Assembly: GCA_012800465.1 (NCBI GenBank)
Contig: JAAZJI010000307.1
Span: forward strand, 1-6,217
Source: Spirochaetales bacterium
GTDB taxonomy: Bacteria; Spirochaetota; Spirochaetia; Sphaerochaetales; Sphaerochaetaceae
DNA: 6,217 bases
Reading direction: 5' to 3'
Shown here one piece after another: positions 1-5,335 of this stretch. The notes under the pieces are model-generated. The model ran no database searches and had not been told where the DNA came from. It saw nothing but the letters and a program-made list of their open reading frames with translations. The position numbers and the translations under genes are program-made. The number at the start of each line of letters is the position of its first letter. Positions within the stretch are counted from its first letter, which is position 1.

Positions 1-351
1 CAGAATCCAGTTGAACTCCTTCTCCCACGCGCTTCGGATCTCCTTCTTCTCCTGGGCGGCGATCCCTTTGGCGACCCGGTTCAGCATCTGGACAGGCTCG
101 GTCTCGATCGGCTTGTCGATCTCTTCCCGCTTCACTTCCAGGATCGCTCCGTCGTCCAGGGTGACGACGATCCCGTCACCGTCCTTGATGGACGTGACCG
201 TCCCGATCTCCCGTTGCCCGGTCTGGGGGTTGCTGACCGCAACGACGATGTCGCCTACGGCGAGTGTTTCTTTCTTGACGTCCTTGAGTGCGTATCGATC
301 CAGAAAGATCTTGCGACCCAAAGCGGTTAATTCGTTTTTCCCGGCACCCAT
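1..351 (-). CDS. nrdJ: Adenosylcobalamin-dependent (class II) ribonucleotide reductase, N-terminal part
   Basis: Partial gene: 117 codons are visible and the reading frame is open to the window edge, so the catalytic ten-stranded barrel and C-terminal cysteines lie outside. Class II reductases convert ribonucleotides to deoxyribonucleotides in the cytoplasm using a B12 radical, with no oxygen requirement. The call rests on the N-terminal signature: residues 12-24 (GRKIFLDRYALKD) followed later by residues 82-117 (ETEPVQMLNRVAKGIAA, then a Trp-rich WEKEFNWIL end). This matches the pattern 'RDRY..KD ... ET...(V)ARRVA ... WE..F..L' that I recall from Thermotoga NrdJ. Here about 54 residues (25-78), rich in Val, Gly and charged residues, separate the two halves. 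The ATG at 351 is chosen because GAGG (358-361) lies 6 nt upstream. Tandem NrdR-like boxes sit about 105-150 bp upstream. The family call is fairly secure; the exact subtype is not, because the active site is not visible. Confidence 0.8.
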   Translation of the reverse strand, partial: MGAGKNELTALGRKIFLDRYALKDVKKETLAVGDIVVAVSNPQTGQREIGTVTSIKDGDGIVVTLDDGAILEVKREEIDKPIETEPVQMLNRVAKGIAAQEKKEIRSAWEKEFNWIL

Positions 352-357
352 GCATAT

Positions 358-361
358 CCTC
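358..361 (-). promoter_or_regulatory. Ribosome binding site of nrdJ
   Basis: On the minus strand GAGG lies 6 nt before the ATG at 351. It decides the start: a second ATG, two bases upstream at 355 and in another frame, has poorer spacing and would not give the NrdJ protein. Confidence 0.6.
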
Positions 362-380
362 AATCTATCGTATTCGTGTG

Positions 381-419
381 TTCCATGGAACAAGAAAGGG
401 CAGTGCATGCCCATTGGAA
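381..419 (-). repeat. Inverted repeats in the nrdJ leader
   Basis: Three overlapping symmetries lie just upstream of nrdJ. TTCCATGGAA (381-390) is a perfect 10-bp palindrome. GGGCA (398-402) and TGCCC (408-412) form a 5-bp stem with a 5-nt loop, followed on the minus strand by a T-rich stretch (TTTCTTGTT). TTCCATGG (381-388) can instead pair with CCATTGGAA (411-419) with one bulged base. The last two pairings compete for bases 411-412, so they exclude each other. The short stem plus T-rich run resembles a weak terminator, but 5 bp is marginal. Whether this acts as an attenuator or is chance cannot be told from one sequence. Confidence 0.3.
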
Positions 420-454
420 GCATAGCACCCCGCACTTCAATTTGCAAGCATGAT

Positions 455-470
455 ACGGCATAAATAGCGT
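455..470 (-). promoter_or_regulatory. NrdR-like box, gene-proximal copy
   Basis: ACGGCATAAATAGCGT (plus-strand reading) agrees at 11 of 16 positions with the NrdR consensus acaCwAtATaTwGtgt as I recall it. Alone it would be weak. It begins exactly 31 bp from the stronger copy at 486-501, the usual tandem spacing of about three helical turns for NrdR operators. NrdR is the ATP/dATP-sensing repressor of ribonucleotide reductase genes, which fits nrdJ immediately downstream. A TATCAT sequence (450-455, minus strand), one mismatch from a -10 box, overlaps its downstream edge and would be blocked by bound repressor. Confidence 0.6.
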
Positions 471-485
471 TGGCAACTTCTTACA

Positions 486-501
486 ACACTACATATAGCG
501 T
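486..501 (-). promoter_or_regulatory. NrdR box, distal strong copy
   Basis: ACACTACATATAGCGT (plus-strand reading) matches about 14 of 16 positions of the NrdR consensus and keeps the near-palindromic AcAC...ATAT...GcGT core. It is 31 bp from the second box at 455-470 and about 135 bp upstream of the nrdJ start. The AT-rich minus-strand sequence TATATAAC next to it (about 500-507) and the TATCAT near the proximal box are both possible -10 elements. I could not find a convincing -35 at ideal spacing for either, so the transcription start is not fixed. Confidence 0.72.
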
Positions 502-540
502 TATATAGGTTTTGTAGCACTTGGATACCGACCCCATACA

Positions 541-660
541 ACCGGCGGCGCAATTCCTTGCCGGGGAGGATGATTCCTCGCCGGCGGGGGGTTCCCACAC
601 CGTGTGCATCGACCGGAAATCCCGGGGATTTTCTTAAAAAGACCGATCCGGACGATGGAC
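541..660. other. GC-rich non-coding patch with short repeats
   Basis: This stretch between the nrdJ control region and the gdhA terminator holds no gene I can support. It contains a near-identical 12-bp direct repeat ATTCCTYGCCGG at 553-564 and 573-584 (11 of 12 bases equal, 20-bp period). A hairpin forms from CCGGgGAGG (561-569) and CCTCgCCGG (576-584), with a 6-nt loop and one G-G mismatch. An inverted repeat AAATCCC-G-GGGATTT lies at 617-631. None has a clear terminator tail. The patch could be a small dispersed repeat or structured RNA upstream of nrdJ, or just GC-rich spacer. Confidence 0.3.
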
Positions 661-698
661 AGATTCCCGCTTCCGTCGAGCTCTAGTGTCATGTAAAA

Positions 699-721
699 GG
701 CGACCTTCAAAAAAGGTCGCC
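699..721 (-). terminator. Intrinsic terminator of gdhA
   Basis: GGCGACCTT (699-707) and AAGGTCGCC (713-721) form a perfect 9-bp stem around a 5-nt loop. On the minus strand it is followed by TTTTACAT. It starts 25 nt after the gdhA stop codon, the usual place for rho-independent termination, and should isolate gdhA from nrdJ. On the plus strand the stem is followed by GGAAAATG with no T run, so termination is mainly in the gdhA direction. Confidence 0.85.
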
Positions 722-746
722 GGAAAATGTACGAAGTTGGACGAGG

Positions 747-2084
747 TCAGTAGCCGAGCTGGACCATCGTGTCGGCCACTTTTCTGAAGCCGGTGATGTT
801 CGCACCCTTCACATAGTTGATGTATCCGTCCTCTTCCATCCCTTCCTTGACGCAGGAATCGTGGATCTTCCGCATGATGTCCTTGAGCTTCTCATCCACC
901 TCCTCGGCGGTCCAGGCGATGTGCATCGCGTTCTGCGTCATCTCCAGTCCGCTGACGGCGACCCCGCCGGCGTTGGCCGCTTTGCCCGGGGCGAAGAGGA
1001 TCTTCTTTTCAAGGAAGTAGTACATCGCGTCCGCCTGGCAGCCCATGTTCGAGATCTCGACGACGCCCTGCACCCCGTTGGCCACGAGGGTCTTCGCATC
1101 GGCCAGGCTGAGCTCGTTCTGGATGGCGCAGGGGAAGGCGAAATCGACCTTGACCTCCCACGGCTTCTTCCGGGGGACGAAGGTTGCGCCGAACTCTTTC
1201 GCGTACGGCTCGACCACATCGTTGTTGGAGAGGCGCAGATAGGACATGTACGCCCATTTCTCAGGGGTTCCCACTCCTTCCTCATCGTAGATGTACCCGT
1301 CCGGCCCGCTGATCGTGACCACCTTCGCTCCGAGTTGGGTCGCCTTCTGGGCGGCGCCCCAGGCGACGTTTCCGAATCCGGAGAGGGCGATCGTCTTCCC
1401 CGCCAGGCTCTCTCCTTTGAGCGCCAGCATCGAGCTGGCGAAGTACATCGCTCCATATCCGGTGGCTTCGGGGCGAAGGATCGACCCGCCGTAGGAAAGT
1501 CCCTTGCCGGTAAGGACTCCGGTGTTCTCGTCGCGCAGGCGTTTGTACTGCCCGTAGAGATACCCGATCTCCCGTGCGCCCACGCCGATGTCCCCGGCGG
1601 GGACGTCGGTATCGGGCCCGATGTACTTCTGGAGCTCGCTCATGAAGGAGCGGCAGAACCGCATGATCTCCCCGTCGCTCTTCCCTTTGGGACTGAAGTC
1701 GCTTCCTCCCTTCCCTCCGCCCATCGGCAGCGTCGTCAGGCTGTTCTTGAGGGTCTGCTCAAAGCCGAGGAACTTGAGGGTTCCGAGGGTGACGCTCGCA
1801 TGGAAGCGCAAGCCGCCCTTGTAGGGACCGAGGGCGTTGTTGAACTGGATACGGTATCCCCGGTTCACCTGCAGATTCCCCTCATCGTCCTCCCACTCGA
1901 CCCGGAAGGAGAAGATCCGGTCCGCCTCGGTCAGGCGTTCGAGGATCCGGTGCTTCTCGTAGACGGGATTCTCGTTCACCGTGTCGATGATCGACTCGAG
2001 CACTTCGCGGGTCGCCTGGATGAATTCCGGCTGGGCGGGGTTCCTGCGTTCGAGTCCATTCATGAAATCTGTAAGGTCATACAT
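747..2084 (-). CDS. gdhA: NADP-type glutamate dehydrogenase
   Basis: Complete 445-residue hexameric glutamate dehydrogenase, close to the usual ~447 residues of the E. coli GdhA class. It reductively aminates 2-oxoglutarate with ammonia to L-glutamate in the cytoplasm, the high-ammonium route of nitrogen assimilation. Visible landmarks, numbered from the chosen start: substrate-site segment GPYKGGLRFH with K89; K113 in EQTLKNSL; catalytic lysine K125 in PMGGGKGGSDF; aspartate D165 in PAGDIGVG; the Rossmann nucleotide loop GFGNVAWG at 236-243; and a C-terminal NAGGVAVSGLEMTQNA segment of the glutamate pocket. NADP preference is inferred from overall similarity to the biosynthetic class and from Ser at the end of the second Rossmann strand (TISG). 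The ATG at 2084 is preferred: AGGAG lies 8 nt upstream and the protein then begins MYDLTDFM as family members do. An ATG at 2111 would lie inside the predicted -10 box. The stop is TGA. A terminator follows, so it is probably monocistronic. Confidence 0.96.
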   Translation of the reverse strand: MYDLTDFMNGLERRNPAQPEFIQATREVLESIIDTVNENPVYEKHRILERLTEADRIFSFRVEWEDDEGNLQVNRGYRIQFNNALGPYKGGLRFHASVTLGTLKFLGFEQTLKNSLTTLPMGGGKGGSDFSPKGKSDGEIMRFCRSFMSELQKYIGPDTDVPAGDIGVGAREIGYLYGQYKRLRDENTGVLTGKGLSYGGSILRPEATGYGAMYFASSMLALKGESLAGKTIALSGFGNVAWGAAQKATQLGAKVVTISGPDGYIYDEEGVGTPEKWAYMSYLRLSNNDVVEPYAKEFGATFVPRKKPWEVKVDFAFPCAIQNELSLADAKTLVANGVQGVVEISNMGCQADAMYYFLEKKILFAPGKAANAGGVAVSGLEMTQNAMHIAWTAEEVDEKLKDIMRKIHDSCVKEGMEEDGYINYVKGANITGFRKVADTMVQLGY

Positions 2085-2092
2085 ATGGTTCG

Positions 2093-2097
2093 CTCCT
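2093..2097 (-). promoter_or_regulatory. Ribosome binding site of gdhA
   Basis: AGGAG on the minus strand, 8 nt before the ATG at 2084. It fixes this start over the in-frame ATG nine codons upstream at 2111. Confidence 0.75.
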
Positions 2098-2107
2098 ATT
2101 GGGTAGC

Positions 2108-2136
2108 ACAATAGACAAAACGTTTTGTTTTGTAAA
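2108..2136 (-). promoter_or_regulatory. gdhA promoter, -35 and -10 elements
   Basis: On the minus strand TTTACA (2136-2131; 5 of 6 against TTGACA) and TATTGT (2113-2108; 4 of 6 against TATAAT) are separated by exactly 17 bp. Transcription would begin near 2101, giving a short leader of about 17 nt that still contains the AGGAG. The spacer contains the palindrome at 2115-2128. This is assigned from sequence pattern alone. Confidence 0.55.
2115..2128. promoter_or_regulatory. LacI-type operator palindrome in the gdhA promoter
   Basis: ACAAAACGTTTTGT is a perfect 14-bp palindrome with a central CG and AAACGTTT core. This is the form of LacI/GalR-family operators (compare PurR, whose core is also AAACGTTT). 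It lies wholly between the -35 and -10 of the predicted gdhA promoter, so a bound protein would block RNA polymerase. No LacI-family gene is in the window, and the identity of the regulator is unknown. Confidence 0.5.
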
Positions 2137-2220
2137 GAAGCCCGATTCGCCTAAGGTGAAATTTAGCCTGTCCGTTTTTATGATTTCGATTATTATTACA
2201 CACCAATTTCATGAATACAT

Positions 2221-2260
2221 AAAATATGCGGCATTTTTATGAAACTATGCAAAATTATGC
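2221..2260 (+). promoter_or_regulatory. Repeated ATGC elements upstream of the ATP-grasp gene
   Basis: Three copies of AAAnTATGC-like sequence end at 2229, 2250 and 2260, so they are spaced 21 and 10 bp apart, about two helical turns and one. The first copy is also half of an imperfect inverted repeat, AAATATGC-G-GCATTTTT (2222-2238, one mismatch). The block is AT-rich, unlike the flanking coding sequence, and ends about 20 bp before the chosen start at 2281. This phased arrangement suggests a protein-binding region for the divergent plus-strand gene. The binding protein is unknown. Confidence 0.35.
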
Positions 2261-2266
2261 GCCCGT

Positions 2267-2274
2267 GCTACACT
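2267..2274 (+). promoter_or_regulatory. Possible extended -10, implying a leaderless start at 2281
   Basis: TGC followed by TACACT (2269-2274, 4 of 6 against TATAAT) resembles an extended -10 element. A start 7 nt downstream of its end would fall on the A of the ATG at 2281. The -35 at normal spacing (TATGCA) is poor. The fit to a leaderless transcript is suggestive because no Shine-Dalgarno precedes any candidate start of this gene. Confidence 0.3.
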
Positions 2275-2280
2275 TTCTCC

Positions 2281-5211
2281 ATGTATACCCTCGACCCGAC
2301 CTGGTTGCCGTTCAGCAACATGATGCTCAACCACATCTACAACGTGCTTCTCATCTGCAACGACTACGACCGTTTCCTTCTGGAGGAGGACGGCCGGATC
2401 GAGGAGGAGCTCTACATCGAGTACACCCAGCTGCGCCTCTCCAGCCCCCCGAAGATCACCTACGCCTCCGGAGGAGAGGAAGCGCTCGAGCTGCTTGAGA
2501 CCCGGACGTTCGAATTGGTCATCACGATGCTCGATCTCGGGCCGGAGTCGGTGGAGGACCTGGCCTCCTCCATCAAGGAGGTGGAGCCCAAGATGCCGAT
2601 CATCGCCCTCTCCCCCTCCTCAAGCCATCGGCGGAACAAGCTCATCAAGGGCAGCGACTCGATAGCGATCGACTACTTCTTCTACTGGCAGGGCGATTCC
2701 TCGATCTTCCTGGCGATGATCAAGCTGGTGGAGGACCGGATGAACCTCGACCACGACATCGCCGAAGCGGATGTCGGACTGATCATCTTCGTCGAGGACT
2801 CGGTCCGCTTCTACTCTTCCTATCTGCCGATGATCTACACGTGCCTGATCCGGCAGACCCAGGCGATGATCCTCGAGGCGCTGAACAACTGGGGCAAGAC
2901 GCTGCGGATGCGGGGACGGCCGAAGATCGTCTTGGCGAAGAACTACGAGGAGGCCCTCGAGCTGTACGACAAGTATCAGAAACACATCCTGGGGGTCATC
3001 ACCGACGTCTCCTACGAGATGGGGGGCGTCCACGACAAGCATGCGGGGTTCGCCCTCGCCGAAGAGCTCCATCGCCGAAACGGCGAGCTTCCGATCCTCC
3101 TCCAGTCCAACGACCTTTCGATGAAGGAGGCGGCCGAACGGAGCGGATCCCATTTCATCTACAAGCGGAGCAGCTCCCTCTTCTCCCAGCTCGCCTCCTA
3201 CATGCGGACCAACTACGGCTTCGGTCCCTTCATCTTCAGAAATCCCGCCACCGGGGCGGAGATCGCCCGGGTTGAGACGATGAGGGCCCTCCAGCACATC
3301 CTGCCGGAGATCGATCTCGCCTCCTTCGAATACCACTTCCGGAACGAGCACTTCTCCCGCTGGCTGAAGGCGCAGAGCCTCTACACGATCGCGGCGAAGA
3401 TCAGAGCGCTGAAGATCCCCGAGGGCGGCGACGTGGCCAAGATCCGCGACGAGATGATCGAGACGATCCGAAGCTACCGCGCCGAACGGACCAAGGGGGT
3501 CATCGCCCAGTTCTCCCCGGCGAACTACGACGAGACCCTCTTCTTCAGCCGGATCGGGACCGGCTCGCTCGGCGGCAAGGGCCGCGGCCTGGCGTTCATC
3601 GACATGGTCCTGCGCCAGGCGGGCATTCCGGCGAAGTACCCGGAGATCTACCTGTCGATCCCCCGGTCGGTCGTCATCGCCACCGACCAGTTCGAGACGT
3701 TCATCGAGGCGAACGAGCTGAAGGAGATCACCACCGCCGACCTGCCGGACGAGACCCTGCTCTCGATCTTCCTCTCGAAACCTCTTTCCGAGGATCTGGT
3801 CGTGAACCTCAGGCATATCCTCTCCGTCATCAAGCAGCCGATCTGCATCCGCTCCTCCTCCTTGCTGGAGGACTCCCACTACCAGCCCTTCGCCGGGGTG
3901 TATGAGACGGTGATGATCCCCAATCGGGGAAGCGAGGAGGAACGCCTGGAAGAGCTCTCCAACGCGGTCAAATCGGTGTGGGCGTCCACCTACTTCCGCA
4001 AGGCGAAGGAGTATGTGAAGGTGACCGACTCCCTCCTCGGAGACGAGAAGATGGCGATCATCATCCAGCAGGTGATCGGTAGCGAACACGGTCCGTACTG
4101 GTATCCCAACATCGGCGGCGTCGCCCGTTCGATCAACTACTATCCGCCAAGCGGGGAAAAACCGGAGGACGGGGTCGGCCTGCTCTCCTTCGGGTTCGGC
4201 AAGGCGGTGGTGGAGAGCGGCAGCGTCCTGCGCTTCAGCCCCACCCATCCGAAACGACCCTCTCAATTCCTTGGGGGAAATCAATCCTCCAGCCAACAGC
4301 GGTTCTACGCCCTGGATCTTCGCGAGGGGTTCGTTCCCCGGCTCGACCGGCTGGACAACCTCAAGCTGGTGGACCTGGGCGAGGCGGAAGCCCACCCCGA
4401 AAGCCTCCGGTACGTCGCCTCCACCTTCGATTTCTCCAACGGGACGTTCAACGAGGCGGTCGGGGCGGTCGGGAAGAAGATCATCACCTTCAACGGCGTG
4501 TTGAAGTATGACGCCTTTCCGCTCGCGCAGATCGTCCGGGACGTCCTCCGGGTGGGCTCGGAAGCGATGGGGCGGCCCGTCGAGATCGAGTTCGCGGTCA
4601 ACCTCAACCGGAAGGCTCCGAAGAAGCCGGAGTTCAGCCTCCTGCAGATCCGCCCGATCGCCCAGGGTTCGGAAGAGATCGACGTCTCGATCGAAGCGGA
4701 TGACCGCAGGGATGCGGTGATCCGATCCGTCTCCGTGCTGGGGAACGGGACCCTCGATTCGATCGAGGACATCATCTACCTCAAGCTCGACGCCTTCGAC
4801 CCCTCAAGGATGGTCGAGATGGCCGATGAGCTGGACGAGCTGAACATGAAGATGGTCGATTCCGAACGGGACTATGTCCTCGTGGTCGCCGGCCGGCTGG
4901 GCTCCTCCGACCCCTGGCTGGGGATCCCCGTCTCCTGGTCCCAGATCTCACGAAGCAAGGTGATCGTCGAGACCGGCTTGAAGAACCTGCGGGCCGAACC
5001 GAGCCAGGGAACCCACTTCTTCCACAATCTCACCAGTCTGGGCTCGTTCTACCTGACGATCAATCCGGACTCCGGTCAGGGCGCGTTGGACGGGAAGCGA
5101 TTGAAGGAGCTTCCGATCGTCGAGGAGACGAAGCACTTCATCCACGCCCGCGCTCCGCTGCTCGTCAAGGTGAACGGCTTCACCGGTGAAGGCGTGGTCC
5201 TGATACGCTGA
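2281..5211 (+). CDS. Receiver-receiver-PEP synthase-type ATP-grasp protein (PEP/pyruvate-binding domain protein)
   Basis: A 976-residue soluble protein with no signal peptide or membrane segment seen. Residues ~21-150 look like a degenerate receiver: N27/D28 near strand 1, but no aspartate at the phosphoacceptor place (VITML, 80-84) and no lysine after strand 5 (YFFYW, 132-136). Residues ~165-310 form a second receiver with the full set: E172/D173, D242 in GVITDVS, S276 in LLQSND and K295 in FIYKRSS. A helical linker (~320-415, including the HFSRWLKAQ segment) leads to a PPDK/PEP-synthase N-terminal ATP-binding domain (~418-796). That domain has GSLGGKGRGLA around G431-K433, CIRSSSLLEDS around R524-D531, FAGVYET 537-543, and LLQIRPI 787-793. 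The C-terminal ~180 residues contain GRLGSSDPWLGIPVSW and GTHFFHNLTS but no swivelling-His motif (T-S/C-H-A) and no PEP/pyruvate barrel, so it is not a complete PEP synthase or PPDK. It is probably a signal-controlled nucleotide-dependent phosphotransferase; the substrate is unknown. The start is uncertain: 2239 and 2257 are in frame, none has an RBS, and GC-rich codon use begins at 2281. Confidence 0.85.
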   Translation: MYTLDPTWLPFSNMMLNHIYNVLLICNDYDRFLLEEDGRIEEELYIEYTQLRLSSPPKITYASGGEEALELLETRTFELVITMLDLGPESVEDLASSIKEVEPKMPIIALSPSSSHRRNKLIKGSDSIAIDYFFYWQGDSSIFLAMIKLVEDRMNLDHDIAEADVGLIIFVEDSVRFYSSYLPMIYTCLIRQTQAMILEALNNWGKTLRMRGRPKIVLAKNYEEALELYDKYQKHILGVITDVSYEMGGVHDKHAGFALAEELHRRNGELPILLQSNDLSMKEAAERSGSHFIYKRSSSLFSQLASYMRTNYGFGPFIFRNPATGAEIARVETMRALQHILPEIDLASFEYHFRNEHFSRWLKAQSLYTIAAKIRALKIPEGGDVAKIRDEMIETIRSYRAERTKGVIAQFSPANYDETLFFSRIGTGSLGGKGRGLAFIDMVLRQAGIPAKYPEIYLSIPRSVVIATDQFETFIEANELKEITTADLPDETLLSIFLSKPLSEDLVVNLRHILSVIKQPICIRSSSLLEDSHYQPFAGVYETVMIPNRGSEEERLEELSNAVKSVWASTYFRKAKEYVKVTDSLLGDEKMAIIIQQVIGSEHGPYWYPNIGGVARSINYYPPSGEKPEDGVGLLSFGFGKAVVESGSVLRFSPTHPKRPSQFLGGNQSSSQQRFYALDLREGFVPRLDRLDNLKLVDLGEAEAHPESLRYVASTFDFSNGTFNEAVGAVGKKIITFNGVLKYDAFPLAQIVRDVLRVGSEAMGRPVEIEFAVNLNRKAPKKPEFSLLQIRPIAQGSEEIDVSIEADDRRDAVIRSVSVLGNGTLDSIEDIIYLKLDAFDPSRMVEMADELDELNMKMVDSERDYVLVVAGRLGSSDPWLGIPVSWSQISRSKVIVETGLKNLRAEPSQGTHFFHNLTSLGSFYLTINPDSGQGALDGKRLKELPIVEETKHFIHARAPLLVKVNGFTGEGVVLIR

Positions 5212-5220
5212 GCTTCGGCG

Positions 5221-5280
5221 TGTCGTCATCAAGTGCTCCTCACCGGATGAAACCATGCCATACCGCAGGATGACGGGACA
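5221..5280. repeat. Imperfect inverted repeat in the convergent gap
   Basis: TGTCGTCATC (5221-5230) can pair with GATGACGGGACA (5269-5280), giving 10 bp with a 2-nt bulge across a 38-nt loop. It sits between the convergent stops at 5211 and 5326. There is no T run on either side, so it is not a classical terminator. I see no strong intrinsic terminator for the large plus-strand gene in this 114-bp gap. Confidence 0.25.
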
Positions 5281-5318
5281 AGGAAGGGACGCCGGAAATG
5301 CATGAGGGCAGGAAAGAG

Positions 5319-5335
5319 CCGGCCGTCACGGTCGG
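5319..5335 (-). other. Hairpin with the sulfatase stop codon in its loop
   Basis: CCGGCCG (5319-5325) and CGGTCGG (5329-5335) form a 7-bp stem, including one G-T wobble, around the trinucleotide 5326-5328. On the minus strand that trinucleotide is the TGA stop of the sulfatase gene. The minus-strand sequence after the stem is CTCTTTCCTG, a poor T tract, so it may be a weak terminator or simply GC-rich coincidence. Confidence 0.3.

Noticed and set aside
11..463. 150-codon plus-strand open frame antisense to nrdJ
   Set aside because: The minus strand here encodes a recognisable NrdJ N-terminus with an RBS. The plus frame gives a Ser/Thr/Pro-rich product with no family resemblance and runs across the NrdR boxes' side of the promoter region.
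352..500. Cobalamin riboswitch upstream of B12-dependent nrdJ
   Set aside because: No convincing B12-box sequence or multi-stem core was seen in the leader, and the NrdR boxes leave only about 100 nt of likely leader, short for this riboswitch class.
617..635. AAATCCC-G-GGGATTT followed by TCTT as a plus-strand terminator
   Set aside because: As a hairpin it leaves at most a 6-bp stem with a 3-nt loop, has a broken T run, and no plus-strand gene lies upstream to be terminated.
501..710. 69-codon minus-strand open frame between gdhA and nrdJ
   Set aside because: Its start codon lies inside the gdhA terminator hairpin, it has no RBS, its tail overlaps the NrdR box, and the product looks like random GC-rich translation.
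861..2114. 417-codon plus-strand open frame antisense to gdhA
   Set aside because: gdhA on the minus strand is unmistakable. The antisense frame is a by-product of strong G/C third-position bias and gives a low-complexity Asp/Arg/Val/Leu-rich product.
2239..2280. Fourteen-codon upstream extension of the ATP-grasp protein
   Set aside because: The extension (MKLCKIMRPCYTFS) is coded by AT-rich sequence unlike the gene, overlaps the repeated ATGC elements, and has no RBS. It cannot be fully excluded, but 2281 is favoured.
2620..4395. 591-codon minus-strand open frame antisense to the ATP-grasp gene
   Set aside because: It is long but its product is Arg/Asp/Glu/Leu/Val-rich with no motif, while the plus strand carries clear receiver and PPDK motifs throughout. 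It is a codon-bias shadow.
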